From positions 1,492,120 through 1,556,119 of the forward strand of contig SSNP01000041.1 in NCBI GenBank assembly GCA_006937955.1: 64,000 bases of DNA, written 5' to 3'. The notes under the pieces were generated by a model, which did not search any database, was not told where the DNA came from, and saw only the letters and a program-made list of their open reading frames with translations. The first letter of the stretch is position 1, and every line of letters begins with the position of its first letter. This document shows, in pieces, positions 35,201-46,540 of this stretch. Position numbers and translations under genes: made by a program. The DNA is from Pachypanchax playfairii. Its lineage: Eukaryota > Chordata > Actinopteri > Cyprinodontiformes > Aplocheilidae.

Positions 35201-38200
35201 GTCAAAGGGTTTTTGTTGGTTGTCTAACTGGTCATGCAAATGAGCAGGCAAACCAAAAGAACAGGAGTCCAGCAGAACAAGGCGTGGTTGGAACGGTGTG
35301 CAGTTATTAATAGTGACTGAGAAAAGGTTAAAAGCAGCTCAGCTTCATGTTGAGCGTCAGTGGAATTAGTGTCATTTAATCCCAAGAGACAAAAAGACGT
35401 GTTAATTCAACGATTTCTCACAAGTTACAAAAAGCTTCAAGTGTTCTACATTTTATTGTATGATTTAAGAAGGTAGGTATTTGATAAAATGCTAAACTAA
35501 ACACAAGTTTTGAGTTGAGACTTTTTCTTTAGTCTTTTTATAGCCACCAGTGTTTCATGAACTTCAAAAGGTATCTTTATTTCCGCAGCCTCCTTTGTGT
35601 TCACTGCATTTGTTGCATGAGAAAGGGGTTGGCTAATCTTTAGACACACATTTCACTGACACGTAATCCACTGGGCATCCCTTTTAATTGGTACTGCCTC
35701 ATAAGTTGGAAGTGACTCATGGAGGAAACTTTTGGGGGAACTGGTTATTCTGCAGGGAATGACGATGCATTACAAGCACTGATATTTCTAGTTTTTATAG
35801 AGATAAGAAGATTTGTATTAATCACACCAATGAAATGATTCATTCATCCTGATTGGTCATCTGTAAAGACAACCTCCTTATCCTCAGCTAACCCTAACCT
35901 CTAACACTAAACCCTAATCCTAACCCCTAACTCTAAACGCAAACCCTAACTCGCCAACTGTTGCCCTAAAGGTAACCTCAAGGCCTCTACCAAACATAAA
36001 AACATATTTTTTCCCTTGGATACACTAGATTTGGTGTAGTTTAGCTTCAAATACCGGTCAAAGTTCATTCAATTGAATAAGACGGTGTGTCAAAACTTTT
36101 TTCAGTATAGCTGTTTGCAGAACAGCATCTTTTCAAATTCTATTTGAAGTGTGATGATTGCTGGCATCCTCGCATCACGGACTACACCTGCGTTCTCAAA
36201 TTACTGCTCATAGAAAGAAAAACAACCTGTTCATGGCATTTCTGTATTGTGTCATTTCCTTTTGGAATCTAGGCGGTTATATTTAGGTCAGGACTTTGTC
36301 CGCTGTGTAATGAAGTCCATGGCCAGAAGATGATAAGCCCTTTTACCAGGGAAGTAATGTGCAGGCTCAGGGGCTTCCTCATCATGCCCGATTCCAGTCC
36401 CACCGAGCCCCTGGAGAATACTGATGACTGCTGCCGATGCAAATGAAGGGAACTTTTTCTCAAGGTCGAGCAAAGATTCATGCAGAGCAAATTAAGTGAG
36501 ATCGCTCTTTGTCGGCTGCGGCTTTTTAAAATTGCACAAGCAGAAATATGATACATCCTCCGGATGATAATCAGAGCTTTATTTCAAGAGCAAAAAGAAA
36601 TTCAATACTTTTTGTTCCATGTTTGATTTACACCTCCTGTATTTAGAATTCAGCAAAGGTTTAGAAGACAGTGGTAATTATAATAGATAGAAGCCAGTTT
36701 AATCAACTGATCTATTAACAATTACCTTAGAATATCATGGGATTCAGAATGCTAGTGATGAATCTATCTAGTTTCAGAGCTGCACATCTGCTAATGAACT
36801 TGCACAGTTACTCATGGGTAATCATCTTTCTCTGTAAAACTTACAAGGACGTGAAGTGCAGTGAAGTGCCACTGTAAAGTGGCGGCTGGTAACAGATGTT
36901 GAACCAAATCACAACCCAAATTTTTAGGCAACCAATACAGTTTTTTAATATTTATTATACAAGTCATATTTTGCCTATTTAATAGGCACAAAGATTCCAA
37001 CACAAATGAGGCTGTGAATAATGAAGATATTTGAACCATGGCAAAAATAGAAGAAATGCTGTTTGAATCCAAAAATAAATACATTTATTTACAAAACTAA
37101 ATAAAAAAAACACAAGTGCAGATGCAAGCGTGGAAGAGTCATGTTTGCTTAGTGCTGTGCAAAAAAACCCAAAGTAAATAAGGCTCCAAACCAAACTAAA
37201 AAACTATCAGTAACAGTGTTTTTTATATTAGCCTGCAGGTGTTGTTGTTATACTGCCCCCCAGTGGCCAGAAAAGTAGCTATAAAATCCTTTTATACATT
37301 CTACTATTTTCATGGTGAATTGGAGCGTTAAGGGTAACACACCCTTTTTAATTACTGTTAAATATCTATATGTGTTTAGAAAAATATTATGTTGGATTTA
37401 ATGAATATTTGCTTGAAAGGTTTGCTTCTCTTCAAGATTTTTACTGCCAAATCAACAGCACAGCTTTGCTTTTCCCTCAATATATAGACCTCACATGCTT
37501 TTGCTAACTGATTCTTTAATGTTCCAAAAAAGCTTTTTAATGGTGCTGAGTAGATAATGTTTCTAACATTCACGTATTGTAAAAGATTTGGAATCCTTTT
37601 AACATGGAACGTTTGTGTTTTGTTTTGTTGCAGGTCCCATCAGCAGCATACTGGTCAACACATATGGCTGCAGGCCCATCGTCATGATGGGGGGCTGCCT
37701 TTGTGCCGTCGGCATGATCTCAGCCTCCTTTTGCAACAATGTGTTGCAGCTTTACATCTGCATAGGAGTTATTGGTGGTAAGTCTAACTAACAGTTGATC
37801 TTTAAGTCAGAGTAAAATAATTAGCAGGAATCATGTATTTGTTGGACTGTATTTTTATTTTTAGATTCCATGTGGCATCTTTACATATGAGGCTTGGCAA
37901 ACAACAAACTTAGACTGAAATCCCATAAGTTAACATACTTTTGGAATTCACCTCATCAGCTGTGTAACAGTGTAGATCATCACCATGACAAAGTACAGTA
38001 ATCCCTCGCAGATTTAGCATCTACAGATAGCTGATAAGCGCATGGATATTTTTCCTGAATGCTGATTGGCTCAGGGTAGCACATGATTTTGTATCTTGGG
38101 CCCTGATTGGCTCAGATCAAAGCAAATTAACACTAGTTAACATAACAAAGTTGTGCATTTCTTAAGCTTATCAGTTCTTAGATTGTGTTTAGTTATTTAT

Positions 38201-39669
38201 ACATTAGAATTTTCAAGTAATTCAAAGATAAATTGGTTGTATTTCAAAGTGTTCTTGAGATTTAGCCATGTTGTTTCAGTGTTAAGACTAATATACATCT
38301 TTTATCACAGGACTTGGACTGGCCTTCAACCTCCAGCCAGCACTGACCATGATAGGCAAATATTTCTTTAAGAAGCGTCCCATTGCAAATGGACTAGCAA
38401 TGGCAGGCAGCCCGGTGTTCCTCAGCACCCTGGCTCCTCTTAACCAGTTCCTCTTTAATAATTTTGGCTGGAGGGGCAGCTTCCTAATTCTAGGCGGACT
38501 GCTCCTGAACTGTTGCGTCGCTGGTTCCCTCATGAGACCACTAGGACCACCGCCTAACAAAGTCAAGAAGGACGAAGCCTCGCTGGACATCACTACTACT
38601 ACGAATGAAAAGCGCAGCATCTGGCAGATTGTCAACAAGTATCTGGATTTGTCACTTTTTAAGCATCGCGGCTTCCTCATTTACCTGTCAGGAAATGTCA
38701 TCATGTTCCTTGGTTTCTTCGCTCCCATCGTCTTCCTTACTGCCTATGCAAAAGATATGGGTGTGGATGAATACTCTGCTGCCTTCCTGCTCTCAGTTCT
38801 TGCTTTTGTCGACATGTTTGCCAGGCCTTCCATGGGACTTCTGGCTAACTCTCGCTGGATCCGGCCCAAGATCCAGTACTTCTTTAGCTTTGCTGTCCTG
38901 TATAATGGTGTATGCCACATCCTCTGCCCATTGGTTGAAAGCTACACTGGCTTGGTGGTGTATTCTGTATTCTTTGGTTTTGCTTTTGGCATGGTCAGCT
39001 CAGTTCTGTTTGAGACATTGATGGACCTGGTTGGAGCTCAGAGGTTCTCCAGCGCTGTTGGACTTACTACTATTGTGGAGTGCTGCCCTGTTCTCATCGG
39101 CCCACCATTAGCAGGTACAATTGATTTTCAGTCACCCATGTGTTGCAAGAGTTTTAGTACTTGATTTCACAAGAATAGTAAGATAGTTTCAGAAACAGTA
39201 TTTTATTATATCTGGTGAAATATAATACTTCAGTTTTTGATTTGAAAAACCACCTTGAAAGTCTGGTTTGTTTTTGATTGTCTAATTTGATGAGAAACCT
39301 TAAAAACAAAATAAATTATTAGAGTTTTTCTTGCATTAAATGAACCTTTTAAAAGTGGTTACATTTCAAACTCTTATTTGTCTTTCAGGAAAGCTGGTCG
39401 ATATCACAAAAAATTACAAGTATATGTATTTCTGCTGCGGCAGTGTTGTGATTCTGGGCAGTATTTGGCTCTTCATTGGAAACTTCATCAACTACAGACT
39501 TCTGGATCGTGAGCGCAAGCTTGCAGAGAGGTACAAACGAACTGAGACTGAAGATCCTGACCGGGTTCAGGATGAGAAAGAAGCAGACGGTACGGCTCAG
39601 GCCTCTGAGGAGTTGGTCAATAAAAATACGAAAGATGAGGAGCCCATGCAGCGGGAGACCAACATCTAA
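32045..39669 (+). CDS. slc16a7: Monocarboxylate transporter 2 (SLC16A7), complete, four coding exons
   Basis: A proton-coupled carrier of lactate, pyruvate and ketone bodies in the plasma membrane (major facilitator fold, 12 membrane helices). Exons 32045-32255, 37634-37777, 38311-39114 and 39389-39669 join at phase-1 GT-AG junctions, each splitting a Gly codon, to 1,440 bases or 479 residues; mammalian MCT2 is 478. The MCT signature DGGWGW is at residues 13-18. K36 matches K38 of MCT1. The second family motif GKYFFKKRP...GLAMAG is at 134-151. D286 and R290 keep the Asp-x3-Arg pair (D302/R306 in rat MCT1) needed for transport. A short loop separates the two six-helix halves (about 190-222) and a hydrophilic tail starts near 420. 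GKLVD...YKYMY and the last residues RETNI match MCT2 rather than MCT1 as I recall them. The ATG sits in CAGCCATGC; an in-frame ATG nine codons upstream in the intron is not used. The lrig3 neighbour supports the call. Confidence 0.95.
33262..33500 (+). repeat. tRNA-derived SINE, plus strand
   Basis: The head has A-box-like GGCCGTAGTCTGTCGGGAAGG and B-box-like GGAGCTCGATCCC near 33330. The body has TATCCTTGGAAAAGATACTG and GGGTCAAATGCAGAGCCAAA, and the tail TTTCCTCATGAGGGATTAAT followed by a TA repeat. It is related to the minus-strand SINE at 23105-23285. Confidence 0.65.
34530..34560 (+). repeat. G-run, possible G-quadruplex
   Basis: A stretch of about 30 bases with runs of ten, six and five G separated by single T bases. 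Confidence 0.7.
35889..35952. repeat. Short degenerate telomere-like (CCCTAA) stretch
   Basis: About ten imperfect CCCTAA-type units (CTAACCCTAACC, TAAACCCTAATCCTAACC, AAACCCTAAC) occur in 64 bases inside an slc16a7 intron. It is too short and degenerate to be a telomere. Confidence 0.7.
36285..36550. promoter_or_regulatory. Candidate conserved non-coding block in slc16a7 intron
   Basis: A GC-balanced, non-repetitive stretch in AT-rich intron, open on the minus strand for 95 codons but without any domain or splice context. This appearance is common for conserved regulatory elements. Conservation cannot be tested here. Confidence 0.25.
37634..37777 (+). CDS. slc16a7: slc16a7 coding exon 2 (residues 71-118)
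   Basis: A 144-base exon with acceptor TTGTTGCAG and donor GTAAGT. It reads GPISSILVNTYG...MGGCLCAVGM...LYICIGVIGG, the helix 2-3-4 region of MCTs. Confidence 0.95.
37778..38310 (+). other. slc16a7: slc16a7 intron between coding exons 2 and 3
   Basis: A 533-bp intron. TA followed by CAGTAATCCCTCGC at 37994-38009 resembles the terminus of a Tigger/pogo element, of which no other end is seen. CTGATTGGCTCAG occurs twice, near 38062 and 38102. Confidence 0.8.
38311..39114 (+). CDS. slc16a7: slc16a7 coding exon 3 (residues 119-386)
   Basis: The large 804-base exon typical of MCT genes, with acceptor TTATCACAG and donor GTACAA. It holds the LGLAFNLQPALTMIGKYF motif, the central cytoplasmic loop and LAFVDMFARPSMG with the Asp-Arg pair. 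The minus-strand frame opposite (38680-38288) is a shadow. Confidence 0.96.
39115..39388 (+). other. slc16a7: slc16a7 intron between coding exons 3 and 4
   Basis: A 274-bp intron with GTACAA donor and TTTCAG acceptor. Nothing else is seen in it. Confidence 0.9.
39389..39669 (+). CDS. slc16a7: slc16a7 last coding exon (residues 387-479)
   Basis: The acceptor is TTGTCTTTCAG. It encodes KLVDITKNYKYMYFCCG, the last membrane helix and an acidic/basic cytoplasmic tail, ending in TAA at 39667-39669. Confidence 0.95.
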
Positions 39670-40500
39670 AACATTCAACTCACTTTCACCCTCGCTGTGA
39701 CCATTCAGCACTGATCAAGCTGAGTTCCTAGCCAAAAGGTGCCTCACTTGGTTCAAACAAACATTATTTTACTTTTCTTTACTTCTCTGAAAAAACTGCC
39801 AAGGCAGGAAACTGTGAGGCATAGTATATGTTTGTTAAAGCGCATTAGCTGTGACTACAACTGAAATATATACATTAAACACAAAAGACTGTTGTTTTAG
39901 ACTATACACATAAAAATAACTTCACAGGTATACTGCAGCTGTTGAGCTGTTTTAAAAAGGCCATTTCACACAAATCTCATGACTTTGTGGTTACTTCTTA
40001 AGTATTAACCAGTAATATGAAACATTTTATATCTAAAATCTTTCAATCTATCTGCGTCAAAATTCGTCTGGCGTCATTAATATTCATTATGAAAATTTGC
40101 TGGACTCGGATTGGCTAACAAACTAGCCTATGAGAGCACGGCTTCCTGTTTCCTTCCTGCTGCTCATGGCAACAGCGCACTGAGTTTCTTCTGGCTTTTA
40201 GCCAGCAGACTGCTAGGCGTGAACTGATGAATACTAATGAGCAAAGGAGTTGTGATGAAACAGATACAGGCCGTTTGAACTCGGGTGTTAACGCCACCTG
40301 CGTAGTTTGAAAGATAAAAACTGAAAGAGAAGTTATTGACCTGTTTTCACACCCACGAAAACTTCCAGATGTTCGAGCTTGTCTCCATACTGCGTGGTGA
40401 AGGTTTTGCAGTTGACAAAGTGGACCAAAAATCATGGCTGCCCTCACGCAAACACGTCGTCCACACAAATGAAGGAAAATAAATGTAGTTTGTTTGATCA
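39670..40500 (+). other. slc16a7: slc16a7 3' UTR (extent uncertain)
   Basis: Downstream of the stop at 39669. AATAAA polyadenylation signals lie at 40478-40483 and 40613-40618, so the message could end near 40500 or 40640. Most of the region after 39952 is a dispersed repeat. Confidence 0.45.
39956..40365 (-). mobile_element. TTAA-flanked MITE, copy in slc16a7 3' region (inverse of 57311-57882)
   Basis: TTAA at 39952-39955 is followed by AAAGGCCATTTCACAC. The following 400 bases match the 57311-57882 element in reverse complement, for example GACTTTGTGGTTACTTCTTA, GAAACATTTTATATCTAAAA and GACCTGTTTTCACACCCAC. Similarity stops near 40360, so the other terminus is missing or diverged. Confidence 0.6.
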
Positions 40501-40639
40501 GATCACGTAAAATATAATAAGGGAGCTGATAACTAATGTATGTTTCTAAAAAGTTTTTGGCTCAAAGAGCAAGTTACGAAAACAGGAACTAAAACTGATG
40601 GCAAACACGACAAATAAAAAATGTAAAGCTTTAAAGTTA

Positions 40640-42612
40640 TTTACACTGCTTAGCTCATAAAATTAAGTTAATACTAAGTGTCTCCAACATTGTTCGATTA
40701 AAATACACTTTCGCATTTACACTGTTTGGGTTTCTTAAGTCTGTACTTCCATAAAAAAGAACAGATGTAATCACAGCTGGTGACGCTGGTGTTTTATGTT
40801 GCCCGCCTGAGGACTGTAAAAACCGTGTCGTAAAACCTGTGCAAACTTTTGATCGACTTGTCAAATGCTGCACTAAATGTCCTGAGCTCAGTAGTCCCAC
40901 TCTCACACACAGTATGCTGCACTAAAAGTCAAATTGCCACACGTCACCCCTAACACTGATGTAAAAATTGCTGCAATTCAGTGAATTTAATTACAGTTGA
41001 ATGTAATTTCCTCTGTGGGCCTTAATAAGGTATTAATGACCAAAACCCATCTGCATAATAGTGGCTGTCTCTACACACAGAGGCCATGAGCAATACACTC
41101 ACTCTTATTAATGCAAATATATAGTGAAATGTGTCTCTGATGGTAGTCTGATCTGGAATGTATTGCCTTAAATGGAATCCAGTGCAATGAGTGAAGCGGC
41201 GTTGTACTTGATAAGAACTGTTTGTGTTTAATGTGAACCACCTTTTTTTATTTTATTTAAAAATTTTAAATTAATTTGCAACATTTTTATTTTGAACCTT
41301 TATTTTATCAGGAAGGTCACACTGAGATAAACAATCTCTTTTTCAACAGAGTCCTAAGGTGTTGTCGGGGGGCTGGTTGGCATGGGCCACTCTTCCCTTC
41401 CTAAGCCACCACCACCCAAATTTGTATTCTAACACATCTTAACATATCAGAGCTTTAAGTAATTGTGATCTGTGTACTAATAATTGACTAACCACATATA
41501 TTAGGTGAAAGATTAAGGCTGTGAAGATAAGTGTTAAGCAATTTGTACTGCCGTGTTGTAGATTGTATTTAACTCTATATAGTATTAACAAATCAATTCA
41601 TTCCATGTATTAAGTCTTTAATTTATGATTAACTAGTTGAGATTTTTTCTGTAAAAATGAACCCTAAAATCAAAAGGTGTCGCATCTCAGATGTAAAATC
41701 AAACATATTTTGTTACATATGAAAGTTTGAAAGCAGATCACAGATAAATAACTTTTTTTCTCTCCTAATAGAAATGACCTGTGTTGTGTTCACGGGCAAC
41801 TAAGACAAATCAACTGCTGCAAAATTTGGCAAAATTATGGGTAATAATCTAACAGATTTTTTTATTTATGAGAATATTATAATAACTACTATTTTACTTG
41901 TTGAAAATAACTACTTGAAGAGTTTGTTTGGTGAAATGGTGTTTATGTTCAACAGGACTAATGAGCTAATGGCCTGTCCAAGTGCAGCTGAGACCAAAGC
42001 AGATTGCTGCTGTTTTCAAATTTACAAAAATTTTATAGCATTTCATGCAAATTTTATTCTATAAACCTTGACACTGCCATCAATTTAATATTACATGTCC
42101 CGGCACTGTAGCTGTTAGCTCATCAGTCCTGTCGGATATATTTGTGCATATTTGAGCAAATACCATTCAGTAAGCTAGTAATTATTTATTACTTGGCTGA
42201 AAAATGACTGACAAATACCTTTAAAAATAAATGTTGTACGACTTATACAACAAAGACAGAAAATACATTTTTTATTTACCTGCCAAACTACTAGCTAATT
42301 GTAGATGTCTAGCATTTAACACCATTTATATTCAGATGTTTGTGTATTTGTCATAACTTGAGCTAAAGAACAATGAAGCCCCAAGAATGTTACCCTGCTA
42401 TCAAATGGATTAATGAAAAGAGGAACTACTTTCATATTCATTAGTGTTAATGAGTAAAAACTGCCCACTGTATGATTATCTGTCAGTCCGTCCATGTTCT
42501 ATACCTGTTTGTTATCGTTCAGGTTAAGAGTTGAAGTTACAGATCACCAGTCCATCACAGCACACATATGCCAACACCCAACTTAGAGTTGTGATGTTTT
42601 TGGTACGCAGAA
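40640..42612. other. Gene-free DNA downstream of slc16a7
   Basis: AT-rich. A stretch near 41275-41350 (GGAAGGTCACACTGAGATAA) resembles a common fish repeat. A fragment at 42482-42580 (CCGTCCATGTTCTATACCTG, then CACCAGTCCATCACAGCACA) looks like a degraded copy of another abundant fish repeat. No gene is seen. Confidence 0.4.
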
Positions 42613-42615
42613 TAA

Positions 42616-43071
42616 AGCTGGATTCATACTAACGCAGCTCCGACGTGTCAGAGACACACACCGCCATGATACGACGTTGTATGGGCTCTCCAACTGCCTC
42701 GGATAGTCGGTTGGAGTCACGCTCTGTTTTCTAACTTTCCGACAGCCGCGTCGGATGACGCACGTCTGTGATTGGTCAGCCAAACAACCCAACATCATTT
42801 CCGGCACGACGTAGCTTCCCTTTAGTAAACAGCGCGAGTGTTGACAGTCTTGAAGACAAATTTGTCCGCATTAAAAGTCCCTGCTTTTTATTTGTTCCTC
42901 TCATGGTTGGAACCACACATAAAGCACCCGGAGACCTCTAAGTAAGGAACGCGTCTCCTGCTGTCCTGGCGGAGAATTTCTTTGCAACAGGATAGTATGA
43001 ACAGAAACTGGCTCCGTCAGTACGCCGCCATGTGGGAGCACATTTGCCTTTGCGTTAGTATGAATCCAGCT
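42616..43071. mobile_element. PIF/Harbinger-type MITE with perfect terminal inverted repeats
   Basis: The left end AGCTGGATTCATACTAACGC is repeated exactly, inverted, at the right end, and the match extends one more base to 21. A 3-bp direct repeat TAA flanks both ends (42613-42615 and 43072-43074), the TWA target duplication of the PIF/Harbinger superfamily. The element is 456 bp with no transposase. Perfect termini suggest a fairly recent insertion. Confidence 0.75.
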
Positions 43072-43074
43072 TAA

Positions 43075-46000
43075 CTGGCGCTAACCGGAGTCCTCAGATA
43101 AAACCCGGGATAACATGTAAGCAAAAATTCAATCGATTTTTGCTGAACAATCACTGTCGACCAAAAAACACTGCCTCCCTCTGGTTTTAAACCATTAATC
43201 TGGAGTTCATAATTGACTTTTATTATTATTTTTTGTGCATCAGAAGAGTTTCAATTAGTCACGTGTTGTGAGTGCATCACATCTTTTCATCAGTGTCTTT
43301 TTTTTCTTTCATTTGAAAAAGTATTTATTGACTGAGCGTAATATGGATTGTGTTATGTGCACAGAGAACAGAATGTAACTTTTAATGACGGGACTAAGAG
43401 GAATACTGGGAAATTTCAGCACATATTTTCCCGTTTCGTTTTCTTTTTGCACGTAGAGTAAAAATAATTGTCAGCAAAGAACAGTGTGATGCAAATAACA
43501 TACATTGTACTGCTAAGCCATATTTTTGGCTCTTTATTTTTTAAAGAAGAAAATACCATTTTAATTTGTTTAATGAATTAAAAATCTAAGAAAAATATGG
43601 CACTTTATTGTTACAATCCCTCACACAGACCAGAAGTTTGTCTTCAATCTTTGCTTTATGATGAAAAAAGTGGAAATATTCAAGTTGTTGAAACAAACAT
43701 AAGGCAGAACTAAATAATTTGAGCATTTTAGAAAGAGTTTTTTGCAGTTTAACTAAATTTCCATTCAGCAGGTCAAATTTATATTCCTTTCTTGTATTTG
43801 TGCTGAAAAGAGAAGCTTGTGTTGGTTGTATACAGGGTAGTTTGAATCTGGCTGGATGAAGAATTGTAACACTTTAGGCTGTATAGCTAACTACATGTGC
43901 CTTATTGCATGCTAAATGCTACCTGAACGTAACACGCCGTTTGACCATCAGGTTTATTATCCGTCTTTAAGCTTGTATTGTTTGTACGTTTACAAATCAC
44001 TGCAGGCTTTTCATTTTCTGTAAATAACTCATTTTGTTTTCTGGCTATAAATCCAAACTCTATCCATCTTTAAACTACATATTCAAAAATAATGTCTAGA
44101 GCTAAATCTAACCTTTATATTTATTCCTGAAAAGAGTAATGACTATATATTGTGCTGCCACAGCTATAGGTTAGGACGCAAATATTTCTGTGTTTGAGGA
44201 CATTGATGAGCGGTCAGGTGGTTTTGAACTCAGTCTGTTTCCATGTAACACCTGTGTACTTTCTCAACAGGACAACTTCATACTGTGTGGTATTAAACCT
44301 TTTTTTCCCCACAATGTGTCTGTCCTACTACCTCTGCCACTATCTCTCCAGATGGAGGGAAAAAACAACATGTGGGTAAAGAGAACTAACTGCGGTGTTT
44401 GTAACTCTTAACATGAAGATATCACCTGTCACTCCAGCTAAATATACAAATTACACCTGACTCTGAGGTACTGCATGTCTTGATTTATGTTGTCAAGTTT
44501 GGGCCAGTGAAAATGTGCCGATAATATGACCTGGGGATGTTTTTTGCGATAAAAGCATTGAGTGTTACTTTTAGATGCAGGAACACTAAATATTTGTGTT
44601 ATTTTTAAAAGAATCCTTAGATTGTTGTTTAGAAAAATGTCTTCTTCCACACAAAGACACCTAAAATGACCCAGAACGCTGTAGTAACTATGTAAATATG
44701 ACAAAAATCTGAAAGGAAGTGTAGAACATGTTATTACTGTTGTTGTAGTTATGATTTACGCACGGTAAAACTCATCAAACGGCACCTCAAAGTGTCCCCC
44801 TAGGCCTTGTCACCACCAAGTGGTGGTGAAGTTCTCCTTGATGACATGTACACACTTAATACACACTCATGGCTACAGCAGCTATAACTTCAAAATAAAT
44901 CCTTTATGGAAAGTGTCAAACATGTTGAATGTCAAGAAATGCTTTTATATGTTTTACTCTAAAACTGGGACAGGGGATGCATGTGATTGGACGATGGATA
45001 TTGAATTACGGAGCTGCAGGGAGGAAGAGAAAAGAAGGACCACAGAGACGGTTCATGGGTGTAACAAAGAAGAATAAACAGTGTGACAGAGGAGGGTGAT
45101 AACAAAGATGGAGGCAGACAATCCGGTTTGGTGACCCCTTAAAAGATCAACCAAAAGTTTATGTAGCACAAAAGTTTTTCTGGAAATTCAGAAGGAAAGA
45201 AACAAATAATTAACTTGTCTTGTTTCAAGATCACCATCTAGTCACCCTACAATCAAATCCCATTCTCTACAGAATTCTGTCCGATTCCAAACATCACCAC
45301 CTAATCTCCATTGGCTCACTGCGATGCTTTAGGGTTGCCAGATGTGTTGCTGACAGGTGAATACCCTGGAGAAGAAAGAGCAAAGATACATGCATAAACT
45401 CTTCAGCGGGGGTCATGCTGGTAAACCAAAAAAAAAAAAAAAAACACGGACCTTTAAAACAGTATCAGGTAAAACTTCACATTGCTGTTGGGTATCAAAT
45501 TGCATCCCGTGTCATATGCATGTCGATGAAGCCTGTAAAGGCCTTGACAATCCAAACCAATGTCTAGAATGAGATGCAATTAAAAGACCCCGCTGGGTCT
45601 GTAAGTCTGTACTTCCAGAAGACGCAGGACTGGATCCAGAAGCAGCACCTCTACAGCCAGAACCAGACTCGGTTCCATGAACCGGACCGTGATTCTAAAC
45701 AAACCGTAGCATCTTGCTGAGCTGTTGCATCATGTCGCCTCATACAGCATGAAAAATGAAAAGTGTAATTTTCTGGAAACAACAGTTATTCATTGTGGTC
45801 TATTTGGTGTCCTTGTAAAAACATGTAAAAATTATAAAATAACTAATCTTTTGTTATAGTGTGCTGTGTACAGGTTGTTTGGAAGGCATTCGATTGGTCC
45901 TCTTACACAGAAAGTTGGCTTTACATGTTCTTGGACCAGACCATCGACCTGGCCATGAGGTTCTGAACGTGCAACAAACACTAGATTGTTCTAACGCTGC

Positions 46001-46260
46001 ATTAAGGAGTCTGTAGGAAGTGGTCCAAAACTCATTTGTAACGTGTTCACAGCTGTTTGTACAGGTTATTGTGATCAAGGCTTTGGTTTTGTACAACATG
46101 TGGCTGCAACACGACACACACTCCATCATGTTTTATCTTCTGACTTGCCTGTTTTCAACTGAGAGGTTCATGACACCATGTTTTCTGACTATAATCCTAA
46201 AATATTAGAATTTCTTGCTAGTTAAAACCTGCTCAGTGTCATCGTGTTTATCGTCTAACA
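43075..46260. other. Gene-free AT-rich DNA
   Basis: No exon, RNA gene or bounded mobile element was recognised. A-runs near 45429. Frames of 70-90 codons here have no domain pattern and no splice context. Confidence 0.4.
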
Positions 46261-46309
46261 TGAATATGTTTCACCAATTTAAACCTGACTTCACTGGTTG
46301 TTCGTCCAT

Positions 46310-46540
46310 TTTAGGGCTCAATTTGAAACCGTTAAGAGCCATTAATGGTCTTTCCCCTCCGCGCCACTCTGAGCTGCTTCACTCCCTCCTGCTCTCTCAG
46401 GATAGCAAATCAGCTGCTGCCGCTTCCGAAATGTGAAACGCACCTCCTTCTCACATTAGACAGAGCTCGTCTTTTTCAGCATTTAAATCTTTTCTGAAAA
46501 CCGTCTCTCCTCTCTGGATTTCGACACCCTGAGAGGAAAT
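46310..46540 (+). mobile_element. LINE reverse-transcriptase C-terminal fragment
   Basis: The plus frame reads LKPLRAINGLSPPRHSELLH, then after a stop and frameshift SSFSAFKSFLKT. This is the C-terminal pattern of fish LINE polymerases (…A.NGLSP.Y.S.L… and …SFS.FKS.LKT.LF). It is broken and short. Confidence 0.55.

Larger units (their letters stand above)
32256..37633 (+). other. slc16a7: slc16a7 intron between coding exons 1 and 2
   Basis: A 5.4-kb intron with GTGAGT donor. Contents: a tRNA-derived SINE at 33262-33500, a G-run at 34530-34560, a telomere-like CCCTAA stretch at 35889-35952 and a GC-balanced block at 36285-36550. No further exon was seen. Confidence 0.85.

Noticed and set aside
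38288..38680. 130-codon minus frame
   Set aside because: It is antisense to slc16a7 coding exon 3, a shadow of the real reading frame.
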